In this document: one piece after another, positions 43,650 through 51,539 of the stretch
How positions within the stretch are numbered: the first letter of the stretch is position 1
How the letters are laid out: each line of letters begins with the position of its first letter
Assembly (NCBI RefSeq): GCF_007655005.1
Contig: NZ_SZVW01000010.1
Span: 186,001-250,000 of the forward strand
Source of the DNA: Streptomyces tibetensis
GTDB taxonomy: Bacteria > Actinomycetota > Actinomycetes > Streptomycetales > Streptomycetaceae
DNA length: 64,000 nucleotides
Direction of reading: 5' to 3'
The notes under the pieces: model-generated
What the model saw: the letters and a program-made list of their open reading frames with translations, nothing else
Databases searched by the model: none
Told to the model about the DNA's origin: nothing
Program-made: the position numbers and the translations under genes

Positions 43650-45692
43650 GTGCGCACCCACCTCAACCCGCTCGCCGTCGTCCGCAACCTCGGCATCCTC
43701 GCCCACGTCGACGCCGGCAAGACCACCGTCACCGAACGGATCCTGTTCGCCACCGGCACCACCCACAAGCGCGGCGAGGTCCACGACGGCACCACCGTCA
43801 CCGACTTCGACCCGCAGGAGCGTGACCGTGGCATCACCATCTTCGCCGCCTCGGTCAGCTGCGCCTGGGACGGTCACCGGATCAACCTCATCGACACCCC
43901 CGGACACGTCGACTTCGCCGACGAGGTGGAGCGTGCGCTGCGGGTGCTCGACGGGGCGGTGGCCGTGTTCGACGCGGTCGCCGGGGTGGAGCCGCAGAGC
44001 GAGTCGGTGTGGCGGCAGGCCGACCGGTACGGCGTCCCGCGGATCGCGTTCGTCAACAAGATGGACCGTACCGGGGCCGACCTCGACGCCGCCGTGACGT
44101 CGATCCGTGAGCGACTGCACCCGGCGCCCCTGGTCGCGCAGCTGCCGATCGGAGCGGAGGACACCTTCACGGGCGTCGTCGACCTGGTGCGCATGCGCGC
44201 ACTGCTGTGGGACGACGGCGGCTCCGTCGAGGAGACGCCGGTGCCGGACGGCCTGAGGGACGAAGCCGTCGCCCGCCGCCGGTCGCTGGAGGAGGCCGTG
44301 GCGGAACTGCACCCGGGCGCGCTGGAGGAGTTCTGCGACACGGGTGCGCTGGGCGAGCGGACCCTCGTCTCGGCGTTGCGCGAGGTGACCCGTGACGGTG
44401 ACGGCGTGGTCGTGCTGTGCGGCTCCGCCTACCGCAACCGCGGTGTCGAACCGCTGCTGGACGCCGTCGTCGCCTATCTGCCGTCGCCCCTGGACGTGCC
44501 GCCGGTCCGCGGCACGCACGAGGGTGAGGAGCAGGCCCGGCCCGCCGATCCCGCGGCACCGGCCGCCGCCCTGGCGTTCAAGGTGCACGCCACCCCGACG
44601 GGACGCCTGACCTATCTGCGCGTCTACTCGGGCACGATCGAGAAGGGAGACACCCTGTGGGACGCGACCGCGCGGCGCACCGAGCGGATCGGGCGGATCC
44701 TGCGCGTCCAGGCCGACCGGCACGCCCCGCTGGACCGGGCGGTCGCCGGGGACATCGTCGCCGTGATCGGGCTGAAGTCCGCCCGTGCCGGCTCGACCCT
44801 GTGCGCGCAGCACGCGCCGCTCGTACTCGAACCGCCCGGTGTGGCCGAGCCGGTGGTGTCGGCCGCGATCGAGTCCCGCCGGGCCGGTGACACCGACCGG
44901 CTCGCGTCGGGGCTGGCGCGACTGACCGACGAGGATCCCTCGCTGGTCGTGCGGACCGACCCGGAGACCGGGCAGACGGTGCTGTCCGGCATGGGTGAAC
45001 TGCACCTGGAGGTGGCGGTGGAGAAGCTCCGGCGCGAGCTGGGGCTGGAGGTCAACGTCGGCCGTCCCCAGGTCAGTTACCGCGAGACCGTCGGCCGGGG
45101 CGTGTCCGGTCTGGTGTACCGGCACGTCAAACAGGACGGCGGGGCGGGGCAGTTCGCCCATGTCGTCCTCGACGTGGAGCCGTACGAGGAGGGAGGCTTC
45201 GAGTTCCGCTCGGCCGTGGTCGGCGGGCGGGTGCCGCAGGAGTACGTCCGGGCGGTCGAGGCCGGCTGCCGTGATGCCCTGGCCGAGGGGCCGCTCGGCG
45301 GTCACCCGGTCACCGGGCTGCGCGTCACGCTCACCGACGGGGCGACCCATGTGAAGGACTCCTCGGACACGGCGTTCCGCACGGCCGGCCGGCTCGGTCT
45401 CCGGGACGCCCTGCGGGCCTGCGCGATGGTCCTGCTGGAGCCGGTCGTCGAGGTCACGGTCACCGTGCCCGAGGACGCGGTCGGCGGTGTGCTCGGCGAT
45501 CTCGCCGCGCGGCGCGGCCGGGTGACCGGTTCGGTCACGCGGGCCGGTGCGGCCGTCGTCACCGCTTGCGTGCCGCTGGCCGAACTGTTCGGCTACGCGA
45601 CCCGGTTGCGCAGCCGCACCCAGGGCCGCGGCACTTTTACGGCCCGTCCCACCGGCTACGCGCCGGCGCAGGTCGCGGCGCCGGTGCGGTAG
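43650..45692 (+). CDS. fusB: Elongation factor G paralogue (EF-G2 / ribosomal-protection-like GTPase)
   Basis: 680 aa. GTPase motifs: G1 AHVDAGKTT, G2 GITIFAA, G3 DTPGHVDF, G4 NKMD. Then EF-G domains II-V (TGRLTYLRVYSGTIEKGDTLW; MGELHLEVAVEKLRRELGLEVNVGRPQVSYRET; GYATRLRSRTQGRGTFT). It lacks an insertion relative to housekeeping EF-G and matches the second EF-G of Streptomyces (fusB-type; SCO6589 from memory). Such paralogues may work in recycling or special conditions. Start GTG 43650 with GAAAGG upstream. Monocistronic with a terminator at its end. Confidence 0.9.
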   Translation: MRTHLNPLAVVRNLGILAHVDAGKTTVTERILFATGTTHKRGEVHDGTTVTDFDPQERDRGITIFAASVSCAWDGHRINLIDTPGHVDFADEVERALRVLDGAVAVFDAVAGVEPQSESVWRQADRYGVPRIAFVNKMDRTGADLDAAVTSIRERLHPAPLVAQLPIGAEDTFTGVVDLVRMRALLWDDGGSVEETPVPDGLRDEAVARRRSLEEAVAELHPGALEEFCDTGALGERTLVSALREVTRDGDGVVVLCGSAYRNRGVEPLLDAVVAYLPSPLDVPPVRGTHEGEEQARPADPAAPAAALAFKVHATPTGRLTYLRVYSGTIEKGDTLWDATARRTERIGRILRVQADRHAPLDRAVAGDIVAVIGLKSARAGSTLCAQHAPLVLEPPGVAEPVVSAAIESRRAGDTDRLASGLARLTDEDPSLVVRTDPETGQTVLSGMGELHLEVAVEKLRRELGLEVNVGRPQVSYRETVGRGVSGLVYRHVKQDGGAGQFAHVVLDVEPYEEGGFEFRSAVVGGRVPQEYVRAVEAGCRDALAEGPLGGHPVTGLRVTLTDGATHVKDSSDTAFRTAGRLGLRDALRACAMVLLEPVVEVTVTVPEDAVGGVLGDLAARRGRVTGSVTRAGAAVVTACVPLAELFGYATRLRSRTQGRGTFTARPTGYAPAQVAAPVR

Positions 45693-45695
45693 CGC

Positions 45696-45786
45696 ACGGG
45701 ACGGGCCTCTCCCTTCCTCGCCCGAAGGGGGGCCCGTCCCGTTCTGGCCTCTCCCTTCTTCGCCCGAGGGGAGGGGCCCGTCCCGT
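45696..45786. terminator. Duplicated terminator stem after EF-G2
   Basis: The arm ACGGGACGGGCC (45696-45707) can pair with GGCCCGTCCCGT at either 45731-45742 or 45775-45786. The ~44-bp 3' arm/loop unit is tandemly duplicated, giving two alternative hairpins. Confidence 0.8.
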
Positions 45787-45860
45787 TCTGCGGGCTATGG
45801 GTACGACACCACCGTCGACGGCACCGCCGATGTCCCCGACGTCGGCGACCCGGTGTCGTT

Positions 45861-45955
45861 AATGACGCGCTCTTGGAACAGGCCGTCCAGGAAGGGTTGA
45901 TCGTCACCGTTCCGTCGGCCGGCGCCCGCAACTCGGGTGCCCGCTGGGAGGAGGT
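45861..45955 (+). pseudogene. Coding-like fragment interrupted at a CTGCCG microsatellite
   Basis: Bases 45861-45955 read NDALLEQAVQEGLIVTVPSA then GARNSGARWEEV, which looks like the tail of a real protein but has no start or upstream body. The frame becomes low complexity where a hexanucleotide CTGCCG repeat (45962-45985, four copies) begins. Shifting by one gives a Pro/Leu tail ending at a TGA. I do not recognise the family. Apart from the terminator and this fragment I see nothing in the 324-bp gap 45693-46016. Confidence 0.3.
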
Positions 45956-46016
45956 GTTTACCTGCCGCTGCCGCTGCCGCTGCCGCCGCGACGGGCCGGG
46001 TGGGCCTATCTCCTTC

Positions 46017-46241
46017 TCAACCTGCGTCAGCAGGACGGTACTTGACGGGCCTGTCCTCCACCTTCACCAGCAGGCCATCGCTCGCGAGGTCCCGGAGGAT
46101 CCGGCGGGTGTGCTTGTCCTGCGGTTCGTGTCCGGCGTCACGCAGCGCGCGCAGGCTTCGGGCGGTGTCCCAGTGGCCGCCGTACGTGCGCACGGCTCTT
46201 GCGAGGTCGGCGCGCTGGCTGCTGCGGACGGGTTCGGTCAA
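46017..46241 (-). CDS. Small winged-helix-like protein, TTG start
   Basis: 74 aa from TTG 46241 (first residues TEPVRSSQRADLARAV). The body RAVRTYGGHWDTARSLRALRDAGHEPQDKHTRRILRDLASDGLLVKVEDRPVKYRPA resembles a compact winged helix (a helix-turn-helix followed by a beta hairpin), so DNA binding is plausible. TTG is favoured because it overlaps the upstream stop codon (TTGA) and has GGAGCGGAG before it. A longer frame exists but runs antiparallel-coded through the neighbour. No family name is claimed. Confidence 0.6.
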   Translation of the reverse strand: MTEPVRSSQRADLARAVRTYGGHWDTARSLRALRDAGHEPQDKHTRRILRDLASDGLLVKVEDRPVKYRPADAG

Positions 46242-46573
46242 CGCTCCGCTCCCTGCGCCTGCTCGCCGGTGGCTGCGGCGTGCGACTTCTTCGTGTGGTT
46301 GGCGATGCTCGCCGGTGCGCCGACGTAGTCGCATGTGGGGCACTTCTGCCACACACCCTCAGAAACGGCACGCGCGCTCACCGAGTGTCCGGGCCCGTAT
46401 CCGTGGCCGTGCAGCAACTGGGCGACGGAGGAACCGTACTCGGCCGCCAGCAGTGCGGCTTCCGCCACTTTGTCGTGGCCGGGAGCGAAGAACGATCCGG
46501 GGCCGACCTTCTTGGCGCAGCCGCACCAGCAGGTGCCCGTAGGAGTGAGGCGGGGAAGAGACTTCGTCGTCAT
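46238..46573 (-). CDS. Small zinc-finger-like hypothetical protein
   Basis: 111 aa from ATG 46573. The N-terminal GTCWCGCAKKVGPGSFFAPGHDKVAEAALLAAEYGSSVAQLLHGHGYGP is a compact Cys-pair module seen in many actinobacterial and phage-like small proteins. The C-terminal CPTCDYVGAPASIANHTKKSH has C2H2 zinc-finger spacing (CxxC...HxxxxH). It is coupled by TTGA to the winged-helix-like gene downstream, so the two probably act together, perhaps in DNA or RNA binding. GC and codon use are similar to the neighbours, though the pair sits between remnants. Confidence 0.65.
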   Translation of the reverse strand: MTTKSLPRLTPTGTCWCGCAKKVGPGSFFAPGHDKVAEAALLAAEYGSSVAQLLHGHGYGPGHSVSARAVSEGVWQKCPTCDYVGAPASIANHTKKSHAAATGEQAQGAER

Positions 46574-46587
46574 GTGGTCACAGTAGG

Positions 46588-47262
46588 TCAACGAACGTGA
46601 CGGGCCGGCCCCTTCGCCGTGTTCGGACCCGACTTCCATGCTGTCTTGACGTGGGCCGTCCTCGCGTCTGCGGCCACGCTGCCGCACGGCTCAGACCCGT
46701 CGAGATCCGGGTCGCCGAACTCGGTGCGGAGGGCTGCGAAGGCGGCCACCTTGTCCTCGCCGAAGCGGCGGACGTAGGTGGCGTACTCGTCGGGCGAGAG
46801 GAACGCGGACGGCCGGGACTTCGTGTGGAACTTGTCCGCGTACATCACCAGCCTCTCCTCCTCCGTCACCGCCAAAAAGTCGGCGGGAGGGAGGGGCAGT
46901 TGCTGGCTCACGATGTCCTGCCGCGTGAGTCCTACTCCGGTGTGGTGGGAGCAGAAGCGGCGGAGAGTCTCGGGGAAGCCCTCCGCTTCGAGGATTTCGT
47001 GACCGAGCAGACCGTGTCGGATGTAGTTCCGGTGGTCCAGCCGTCCGTCAGCGCCGTAGAGGCGGTAGACGCCGATGTCGTGGAGGAGACAGCCGGCGCG
47101 GACCAGCTCCGCGTCGAGGTGGGCGAGGTGGGGCGCCGAAAGGAGCTGCTCGGCGATTCCCCAGACGATCTCGCAGTGCCTGTGGACGAGGGTGAACGCC
47201 TCGGTGGTGGGCGCGTACTTCTCGTGCAGCGCCCGGATCTCTGTGGGGCCCGGAATCCTCAT
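46588..47262 (-). CDS. HD-domain protein (metal-dependent phosphohydrolase)
   Basis: 224 aa from ATG 47262 (MRIPGPTEIRALHEKYAP). HD motif residues: HRHCEIVW, the CLLHDIGVYRLYG His-Asp pair, the SHHTGVGLTRQDI His cluster, and MYADKFHTKSRP Asp. This matches HD hydrolases of the YfbR/nucleotidase-like group that act on nucleotides or phosphorylated small molecules. The last ~35 residues are a polar tail with many Ala/Lys. It runs in the same direction as the two small genes, with 14 nt between its stop and the start of the zinc-finger-like gene. Confidence 0.88.
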   Translation of the reverse strand: MRIPGPTEIRALHEKYAPTTEAFTLVHRHCEIVWGIAEQLLSAPHLAHLDAELVRAGCLLHDIGVYRLYGADGRLDHRNYIRHGLLGHEILEAEGFPETLRRFCSHHTGVGLTRQDIVSQQLPLPPADFLAVTEEERLVMYADKFHTKSRPSAFLSPDEYATYVRRFGEDKVAAFAALRTEFGDPDLDGSEPCGSVAADARTAHVKTAWKSGPNTAKGPARHVR

Positions 47263-47430
47263 CGGGGGAGCGTAACAACCGTCCGTCCGGCCGGGCCGGA
47301 AGTTCCCGCAGCGGCCCTTTTCACGCGATCGGATGGTGCTTCGGGGAGCGGGCACCTGCCTGGCCTGCGGGCCGTTCGAGCTGGTGACGGGACTTGTCGT
47401 CCATTCTCAGCACGGAGACGGGAGCACACC

Positions 47431-47973
47431 ATGGGCCTGCACTTCCACCGCAACCCCGACGGCACGACGACCGGGCGCAACGAGGCCAACGGCTTCACCG
47501 TGACGCATGCCGACGCAGAAGAGGTGAAGCGCCAGTTGTACGAGGACGCCGGGTGGGAGTACGCGCCGCCACCGCCTCCGGTGCCACCCGGCTTCCATCG
47601 GTTCTCCCTGGTGCACGAGGAGTTCCGGGCCTCGGGCTTCGGGGACGAAAGGTACGCGGGGCTGCGGGCGCGCCCGCCGGAGGGGTGCCTGCCGGTCGAC
47701 CGGGGGTGCTTCGCCCTGGAATGCGAACGGCCGGGAAAGACGCTCCTGGACGCGGTCGCCGGTACCGTCGCGGAAATCCGCCGAGAGCACGGCCTGGTGA
47801 TGAACAGCCTGGGCGTCGAGAAACCCCAGGAATGGTTCGACGCGGACAGCAAGAACGGATACGCCGCGAAGATCGCCGCGCACCTGGTCCTGATGGCAGC
47901 CGACCGCGCCCGACTGCTCGGATACGGGCGCAAGGACGTGGTCCGGCTACTCGACGCCACGGGGATCGAGTAG
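47431..47973 (+). CDS. Uncharacterised 180-aa protein
   Basis: MGLHFHRNPDGTTTGRNEANGFTVTHADAEEVKRQLYEDAGWEYAPP begins the protein, followed by a Pro-rich stretch and a mixed alpha/beta body (CLPVDRGCFALECERPGKTLLDAVAGTVAEIRREHGLVMNSLGVEKPQEWF). I recognise no domain. GAGACGGGAG upstream of ATG 47431 is a fair ribosome site. There are no signal peptide or membrane segments. It is divergent from the HD gene (168-bp gap) and convergent with the CooC-like gene, so it is probably transcribed alone. Confidence 0.7.
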   Translation: MGLHFHRNPDGTTTGRNEANGFTVTHADAEEVKRQLYEDAGWEYAPPPPPVPPGFHRFSLVHEEFRASGFGDERYAGLRARPPEGCLPVDRGCFALECERPGKTLLDAVAGTVAEIRREHGLVMNSLGVEKPQEWFDADSKNGYAAKIAAHLVLMAADRARLLGYGRKDVVRLLDATGIE

Positions 47974-48003
47974 CCCGAAGAGGTGGGGACGGTGTGGCGC
48001 GCC

Positions 48004-48963
48004 TCAGGCCAGGGCGGTCGGCCCTGGCACATAGTCCGGATCCACCTGTGCCGCCAGATCCTGGCTCGTACGCGCGTCCGCCCAGGCGTGGACGTTGCGC
48101 AGGTGGAACTCCACCGCGTGACGGTGGAGCCGATCCCAGTCGCGCACCTCGGCGTCGACCGCGTCGCGCAGGACCGTGAGGGCGTGGCGGTTGTGCGGCT
48201 CCAGCGACGCCAGTGCGTCCGGGCCGGACCCTGCTCGGCCCTGTTCCGCCGCGCGGACCCAGGGGGAGTGGACCAGGTGGGTCAACAGGTCGTCGCCCAC
48301 CTGCTCCTTGAGGAAGAGCAGGTCGTCCTCGCAGGTCACCTTGTTGCCGACGACCGCGATGCGGATCCCGAACTGTTCCGCGTGGTCGCGGTACTGGCGG
48401 TAGACCGAGACGCCCTTGCGGGTGGGTTCCGCGACCAGGAACGTGATGTCGAAACGGGCGAACAGTCCCGAGGCGAACGCGTCCGCGCCCGCCGTCATGT
48501 CGACCACGACGTACTCGCCGGGGCCGTCCAGCAGGTGGCTCAGATACAGCTCCACCGCGCCCAGCTTGGAGTGGTAGCAGGCAACACCCAGGTCGGACTC
48601 GTCGAACTCGCCCGTCACCATGAGAGGGACGCCACCCGCCCGGCCGACGTGCCGGGTGTGCAGTTCGTCGTCGCCGAGCGGACGCAGGAGACGGGACCCA
48701 CGGCCGGGTGGGGTCGTTTTGATCATCGCCTCGGAGGAGGGGATGCGGGGATTGTCGCCCCGTAGGCAGTCCTTGATCTCGGGCAGGTGTGGGCCCAGGG
48801 GAGGGGCGGACTTCTCCTCGCCGCCCAGCGCCTCGGCCAGGTGCTGGTTGATGTCGCCGTCGACGGCGAGGACCGGGGCGCCGGAGCGCGACAGGTGGCG
48901 GGAGAAGAGTGCGGACAGGGTGGTCTTGCCGCTGCCGCCCTTGCCGACGAACGCGATCCTCAC
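48004..48963 (-). CDS. CooC-like / MinD-family P-loop ATPase
   Basis: 319 aa. Deviant Walker A GKGGSGKTTLSALFSRHL at residues 7-16, VLAVDGDINQHLAEAL switch region, and VVVDMTAGADAFASGLF Walker B region with FLVAEPTRKGVSVYRQY. This is the SIMIBI class that includes CooC, the nickel-insertion ATPase for CO dehydrogenase, and ArsA/MinD relatives. No CO dehydrogenase or hydrogenase gene is in the window, so the client is unknown. It is divergent from an orphan nickel/peptide-type binding protein, a pairing that could mean metal handling. Confidence 0.88.
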   Translation of the reverse strand: MRIAFVGKGGSGKTTLSALFSRHLSRSGAPVLAVDGDINQHLAEALGGEEKSAPPLGPHLPEIKDCLRGDNPRIPSSEAMIKTTPPGRGSRLLRPLGDDELHTRHVGRAGGVPLMVTGEFDESDLGVACYHSKLGAVELYLSHLLDGPGEYVVVDMTAGADAFASGLFARFDITFLVAEPTRKGVSVYRQYRDHAEQFGIRIAVVGNKVTCEDDLLFLKEQVGDDLLTHLVHSPWVRAAEQGRAGSGPDALASLEPHNRHALTVLRDAVDAEVRDWDRLHRHAVEFHLRNVHAWADARTSQDLAAQVDPDYVPGPTALA

Positions 48964-49072
48964 GACAGCCCCACCTTGTTGAAAATGGATGTCATGTGGC
49001 TAGGTTTAGGGAGTGATCGTCGCCCCTGTCAAATTCCGTGAGCCAATCGGGAATCACCTTGGTGCATAGAAT

Positions 49073-50599
49073 GTGCAAGTGCGTATTTTCAGCAGTAAGA
49101 GTGGGATCCGGTTTCTCGTCCCCCTCGTCCTTCTCCCGGGACTGACCGGCTGTTTCGTCTCTCCCGGTGGGGAGTCGTCGTCGGGGGGCGGGCCTTCGGA
49201 GTCGCGGCTGCGCGTCGCCCTCGCCTTCCCGCCCGCCGAGAACTTCTCGCCGTACGGAGCCGACGCCACGCTGCTCAGCAGGCTCGGCGTCACCGAGGGG
49301 CTGACCGCCCTGGACGCCAACGGCGCCGCGGCCCCCGCGCTCGCCCGGTCCTGGCGCCGGGAGGACGACCGCACCTGGCGGTTCACTCTGCGCGAGGCCA
49401 CCTTCCAGGACGGCACGGAGGTCACCCCCGCCGCCGTGGCCGCCGCGCTCACCCACGCCACGAAAGCCCGGCCCGCTCCCACCGCCCTCGCCGGAGTCAC
49501 CCTCAGCCCCGAGCCCGACGGCGACAGCGGCGTCCGCATCACCACCGCCGAGCCCGACCCCGTCCTCCCCATGCGCCTGGCCGGTCCGAGTCTGGCGATC
49601 CTCTCCCCCGAGGCGTACGGGAAGGAGGGCGAGCGCCCGGGTGTCCCCACCCCCGTCGGCACCGCCACCGGACCCTTCGAGATCACCAAGGTCAACGGCG
49701 GCAGCTCCGCCACGCTCGACCGCTACGACGACTACTGGGGCGGCCTCGCCCACGCCTCCGGTGTCGACGCGCGCTTCGTCAAGGACGGCACCGCCCGCGC
49801 CAACGCCGTCCGCACCGGCGACGTCGACATAGCCGAGGCGATCCCCGTCGCCCAGGCCGCCACACTCGACAAGTCCACCCTCAAGGAGGCCGGCACCACC
49901 CGGACCACCAGCCTGCAGCTCAACACGCGGACCGGGCCCTTCAAGGACCCGGCACTGCGCGCCGCCGCCCGCACGGCGATCGACTCCTCCGCCCTCGTCA
50001 AGGGCGTCTTCGAGGGGTACGCCGACCCCGGCGCCGGCATCTTCGGACCCGCCGTCACCTGGGCCGAGAGCAAGCGCGTGAAGCCGGCAGGACGCGCGAA
50101 GGCCGCCCGGCCCGACGGTGCGTCGATCACCCTCGCCACCTACGACAACCGGCCCGAACTCCCCGAGGTCGCCCAGGTCGTGCAACAGCAACTGCAGAAG
50201 GCGGGCTTCACGGTGAAGCTGGAGGTGCGCGAGTACTCACGGCTGGAGAGCGACGCGCTCGCCGGGAAGTTCGACGCGTTCATCGGCGCCCGCAACAGCC
50301 TCCTGGACACCGGCGACCCCGTCGGCGTCCTCGGCAGCGACTACACCTGCGACGGCGGCTACAACCTGGCCCGACTGTGCGACAAGAAGGTCGACCGGGC
50401 CGTCGCCGAGGCCGTCAGGACCGACGGCACCGGTGAGCGGCAGGGCGCCGCCATGGCCGCCGAGGCCGCGATCCTCGGCACGGACGCGGTCGTGCCGCTG
50501 GCCCACCAGCAGATCGTCGCCGGCGTCTCCACCAAGGTCCGGGGCGTCCTGCTCGACCCGTACGAGCGGGCCCTGGTGGGCGCCGGAACGCGTCGCTGA
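49073..50599 (+). CDS. ABC-type substrate-binding lipoprotein, family 5 (peptide/nickel)
   Basis: 508 aa. Signal sequence with lipobox LPGLTGC (Cys ~27), then SSSGGG linker and an SBP_bac_5 fold: LTALDANGAAAPALARSWRREDDRTWRFTLREATFQDGTEVTPAAVAAALTH, GTATGPFEITKVNGGSSATLDRYDDYWGG, LNTRTGPFKDPALRAAARTAID. No permease or ATPase follows, so it is an orphan receptor or shares a distant transporter. Start codons are ambiguous: GTG 49073 or GTG 49079, both without a clear ribosome site. Only ~110 bp separate it from the divergent CooC-like gene; 9 nt separate it from the convergent RidA gene. Confidence 0.9.
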   Translation: MQVRIFSSKSGIRFLVPLVLLPGLTGCFVSPGGESSSGGGPSESRLRVALAFPPAENFSPYGADATLLSRLGVTEGLTALDANGAAAPALARSWRREDDRTWRFTLREATFQDGTEVTPAAVAAALTHATKARPAPTALAGVTLSPEPDGDSGVRITTAEPDPVLPMRLAGPSLAILSPEAYGKEGERPGVPTPVGTATGPFEITKVNGGSSATLDRYDDYWGGLAHASGVDARFVKDGTARANAVRTGDVDIAEAIPVAQAATLDKSTLKEAGTTRTTSLQLNTRTGPFKDPALRAAARTAIDSSALVKGVFEGYADPGAGIFGPAVTWAESKRVKPAGRAKAARPDGASITLATYDNRPELPEVAQVVQQQLQKAGFTVKLEVREYSRLESDALAGKFDAFIGARNSLLDTGDPVGVLGSDYTCDGGYNLARLCDKKVDRAVAEAVRTDGTGERQGAAMAAEAAILGTDAVVPLAHQQIVAGVSTKVRGVLLDPYERALVGAGTRR

Positions 50600-50608
50600 C
50601 GGGCCGGC

Positions 50609-51010
50609 TCAGGCGGGCAGCTTCGTGTCGATCACGCAGCTGATCTCGACGAGCTGCCCGGGGAAGGTCAGTTCGGTGACGCCGAGGGCCGTGCTGACCG
50701 GACGGTGGGGGCCGAAGTACGCCCGGTTGGCCCGCGCGACCACGTCGGAGTTCCGCACGAGGTCCACCACGTACAGCGTCTGGGAGACGATCTGGTTGCG
50801 GGTGGCGGCGTAGTGGGCCAGGACCTTGTCGAGGTTGACGTGGGTCCGGTCGAGCTGGGCGGCGACGTCGTCCTCGGGGTCGAAGGCGCCCGCCTCGTCG
50901 AACGAGAGCTGCCCGGAGACGTGGACCAGGTCACCGGACCTGATCGCCTGGGCGTAGCCGAAGTGGCCCTCGGCCGGTATGCCGTGGTCGTAGAGGTCGA
51001 GCGTGGTCAT
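50609..51010 (-). CDS. RidA/YjgF-family protein
   Basis: 133 aa with the chorismate-mutase-like RidA fold: GYAQAIRSGDLVHVSGQLSFDEAGAF, HVNLDKVLAHYAATRNQIVSQTLYVVDL, and a FPGQLVEISCVIDTKLP end. The Arg that in archetypal RidA attacks 2-aminoacrylate-type imines (in the PARSCV motif) appears replaced (RPVSTAL), so it is probably one of the Rid4-7 groups with another reaction. It is divergent from an HxlR regulator that likely controls it. Confidence 0.9.
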   Translation of the reverse strand: MTTLDLYDHGIPAEGHFGYAQAIRSGDLVHVSGQLSFDEAGAFDPEDDVAAQLDRTHVNLDKVLAHYAATRNQIVSQTLYVVDLVRNSDVVARANRAYFGPHRPVSTALGVTELTFPGQLVEISCVIDTKLPA

Positions 51011-51138
51011 GGTGCGCGTTCCTTCCGTCGGGCACGGACGTCGGGCAACGGGTCCGTGCTCTCTTGCGGTTACTCGGAAACCGTAGGAGAGTGACCGCCG
51101 ACCTGGAAGAACGCACTTTTCGGTGACTGGGGAACCAG

Positions 51139-51519
51139 ATGGTGACCAAGCAGTTGAGGGACCTGCCCGAGAACGCGGACCTGCGGCGGGCGGACTCCCT
51201 GGCCCGGGAGATCTTCTCCGACGTGGCCAACAAGTGGGCGTTGTTGATCATCGAGGCGCTCGGGGAACGCACCCTGCGCTTCAGTGTGTTGCGCGACGAG
51301 GTCGAGGGCGTCAGCCACAAGATGCTCACGCAGAACCTGCGGATGCTGGAGCGCAACGGCCTGGTCGACCGGAAGGTGCACCCCACCGTGCCGCCCAAGG
51401 TCGAGTACACGCTCACCGAGCCGGGCCACGCCCTGCGCGCCACGGTCGACGCGATCTGCGGCTGGACCCACCAGTACCTCCCGCACATCGAGGCGGCCCG
51501 AGGGCGCTTCGGCACCTGA
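51139..51519 (+). CDS. HxlR-family transcriptional regulator
   Basis: 126 aa. DVANKWALLIIEALGERTLRFSVLRDEVEGVSHKMLTQNLRMLERNGLVDRKVHPTVPPKVEYTLTEPGHAL is a textbook HxlR/MarR-like winged helix. No conserved redox Cys at the N-terminus is visible. It is divergent from the RidA gene across 128 bp, a usual regulator-target arrangement. Confidence 0.93.
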   Translation: MVTKQLRDLPENADLRRADSLAREIFSDVANKWALLIIEALGERTLRFSVLRDEVEGVSHKMLTQNLRMLERNGLVDRKVHPTVPPKVEYTLTEPGHALRATVDAICGWTHQYLPHIEAARGRFGT

Positions 51520-51539
51520 CCGGCGAGGCCTGCCGGGCG

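Noticed and set aside
43650..45692. Tet(M)-type tetracycline resistance gene
   Set aside because: Ribosomal-protection proteins are related, but length, domain order and Streptomyces context fit the chromosomal EF-G2 paralogue better; not claimed as resistance.
46242..46352. Longer start for the winged-helix-like small gene
   Set aside because: The extension lies entirely inside the upstream zinc-finger-like gene in another frame; the TTGA overlap and ribosome site support TTG 46241.
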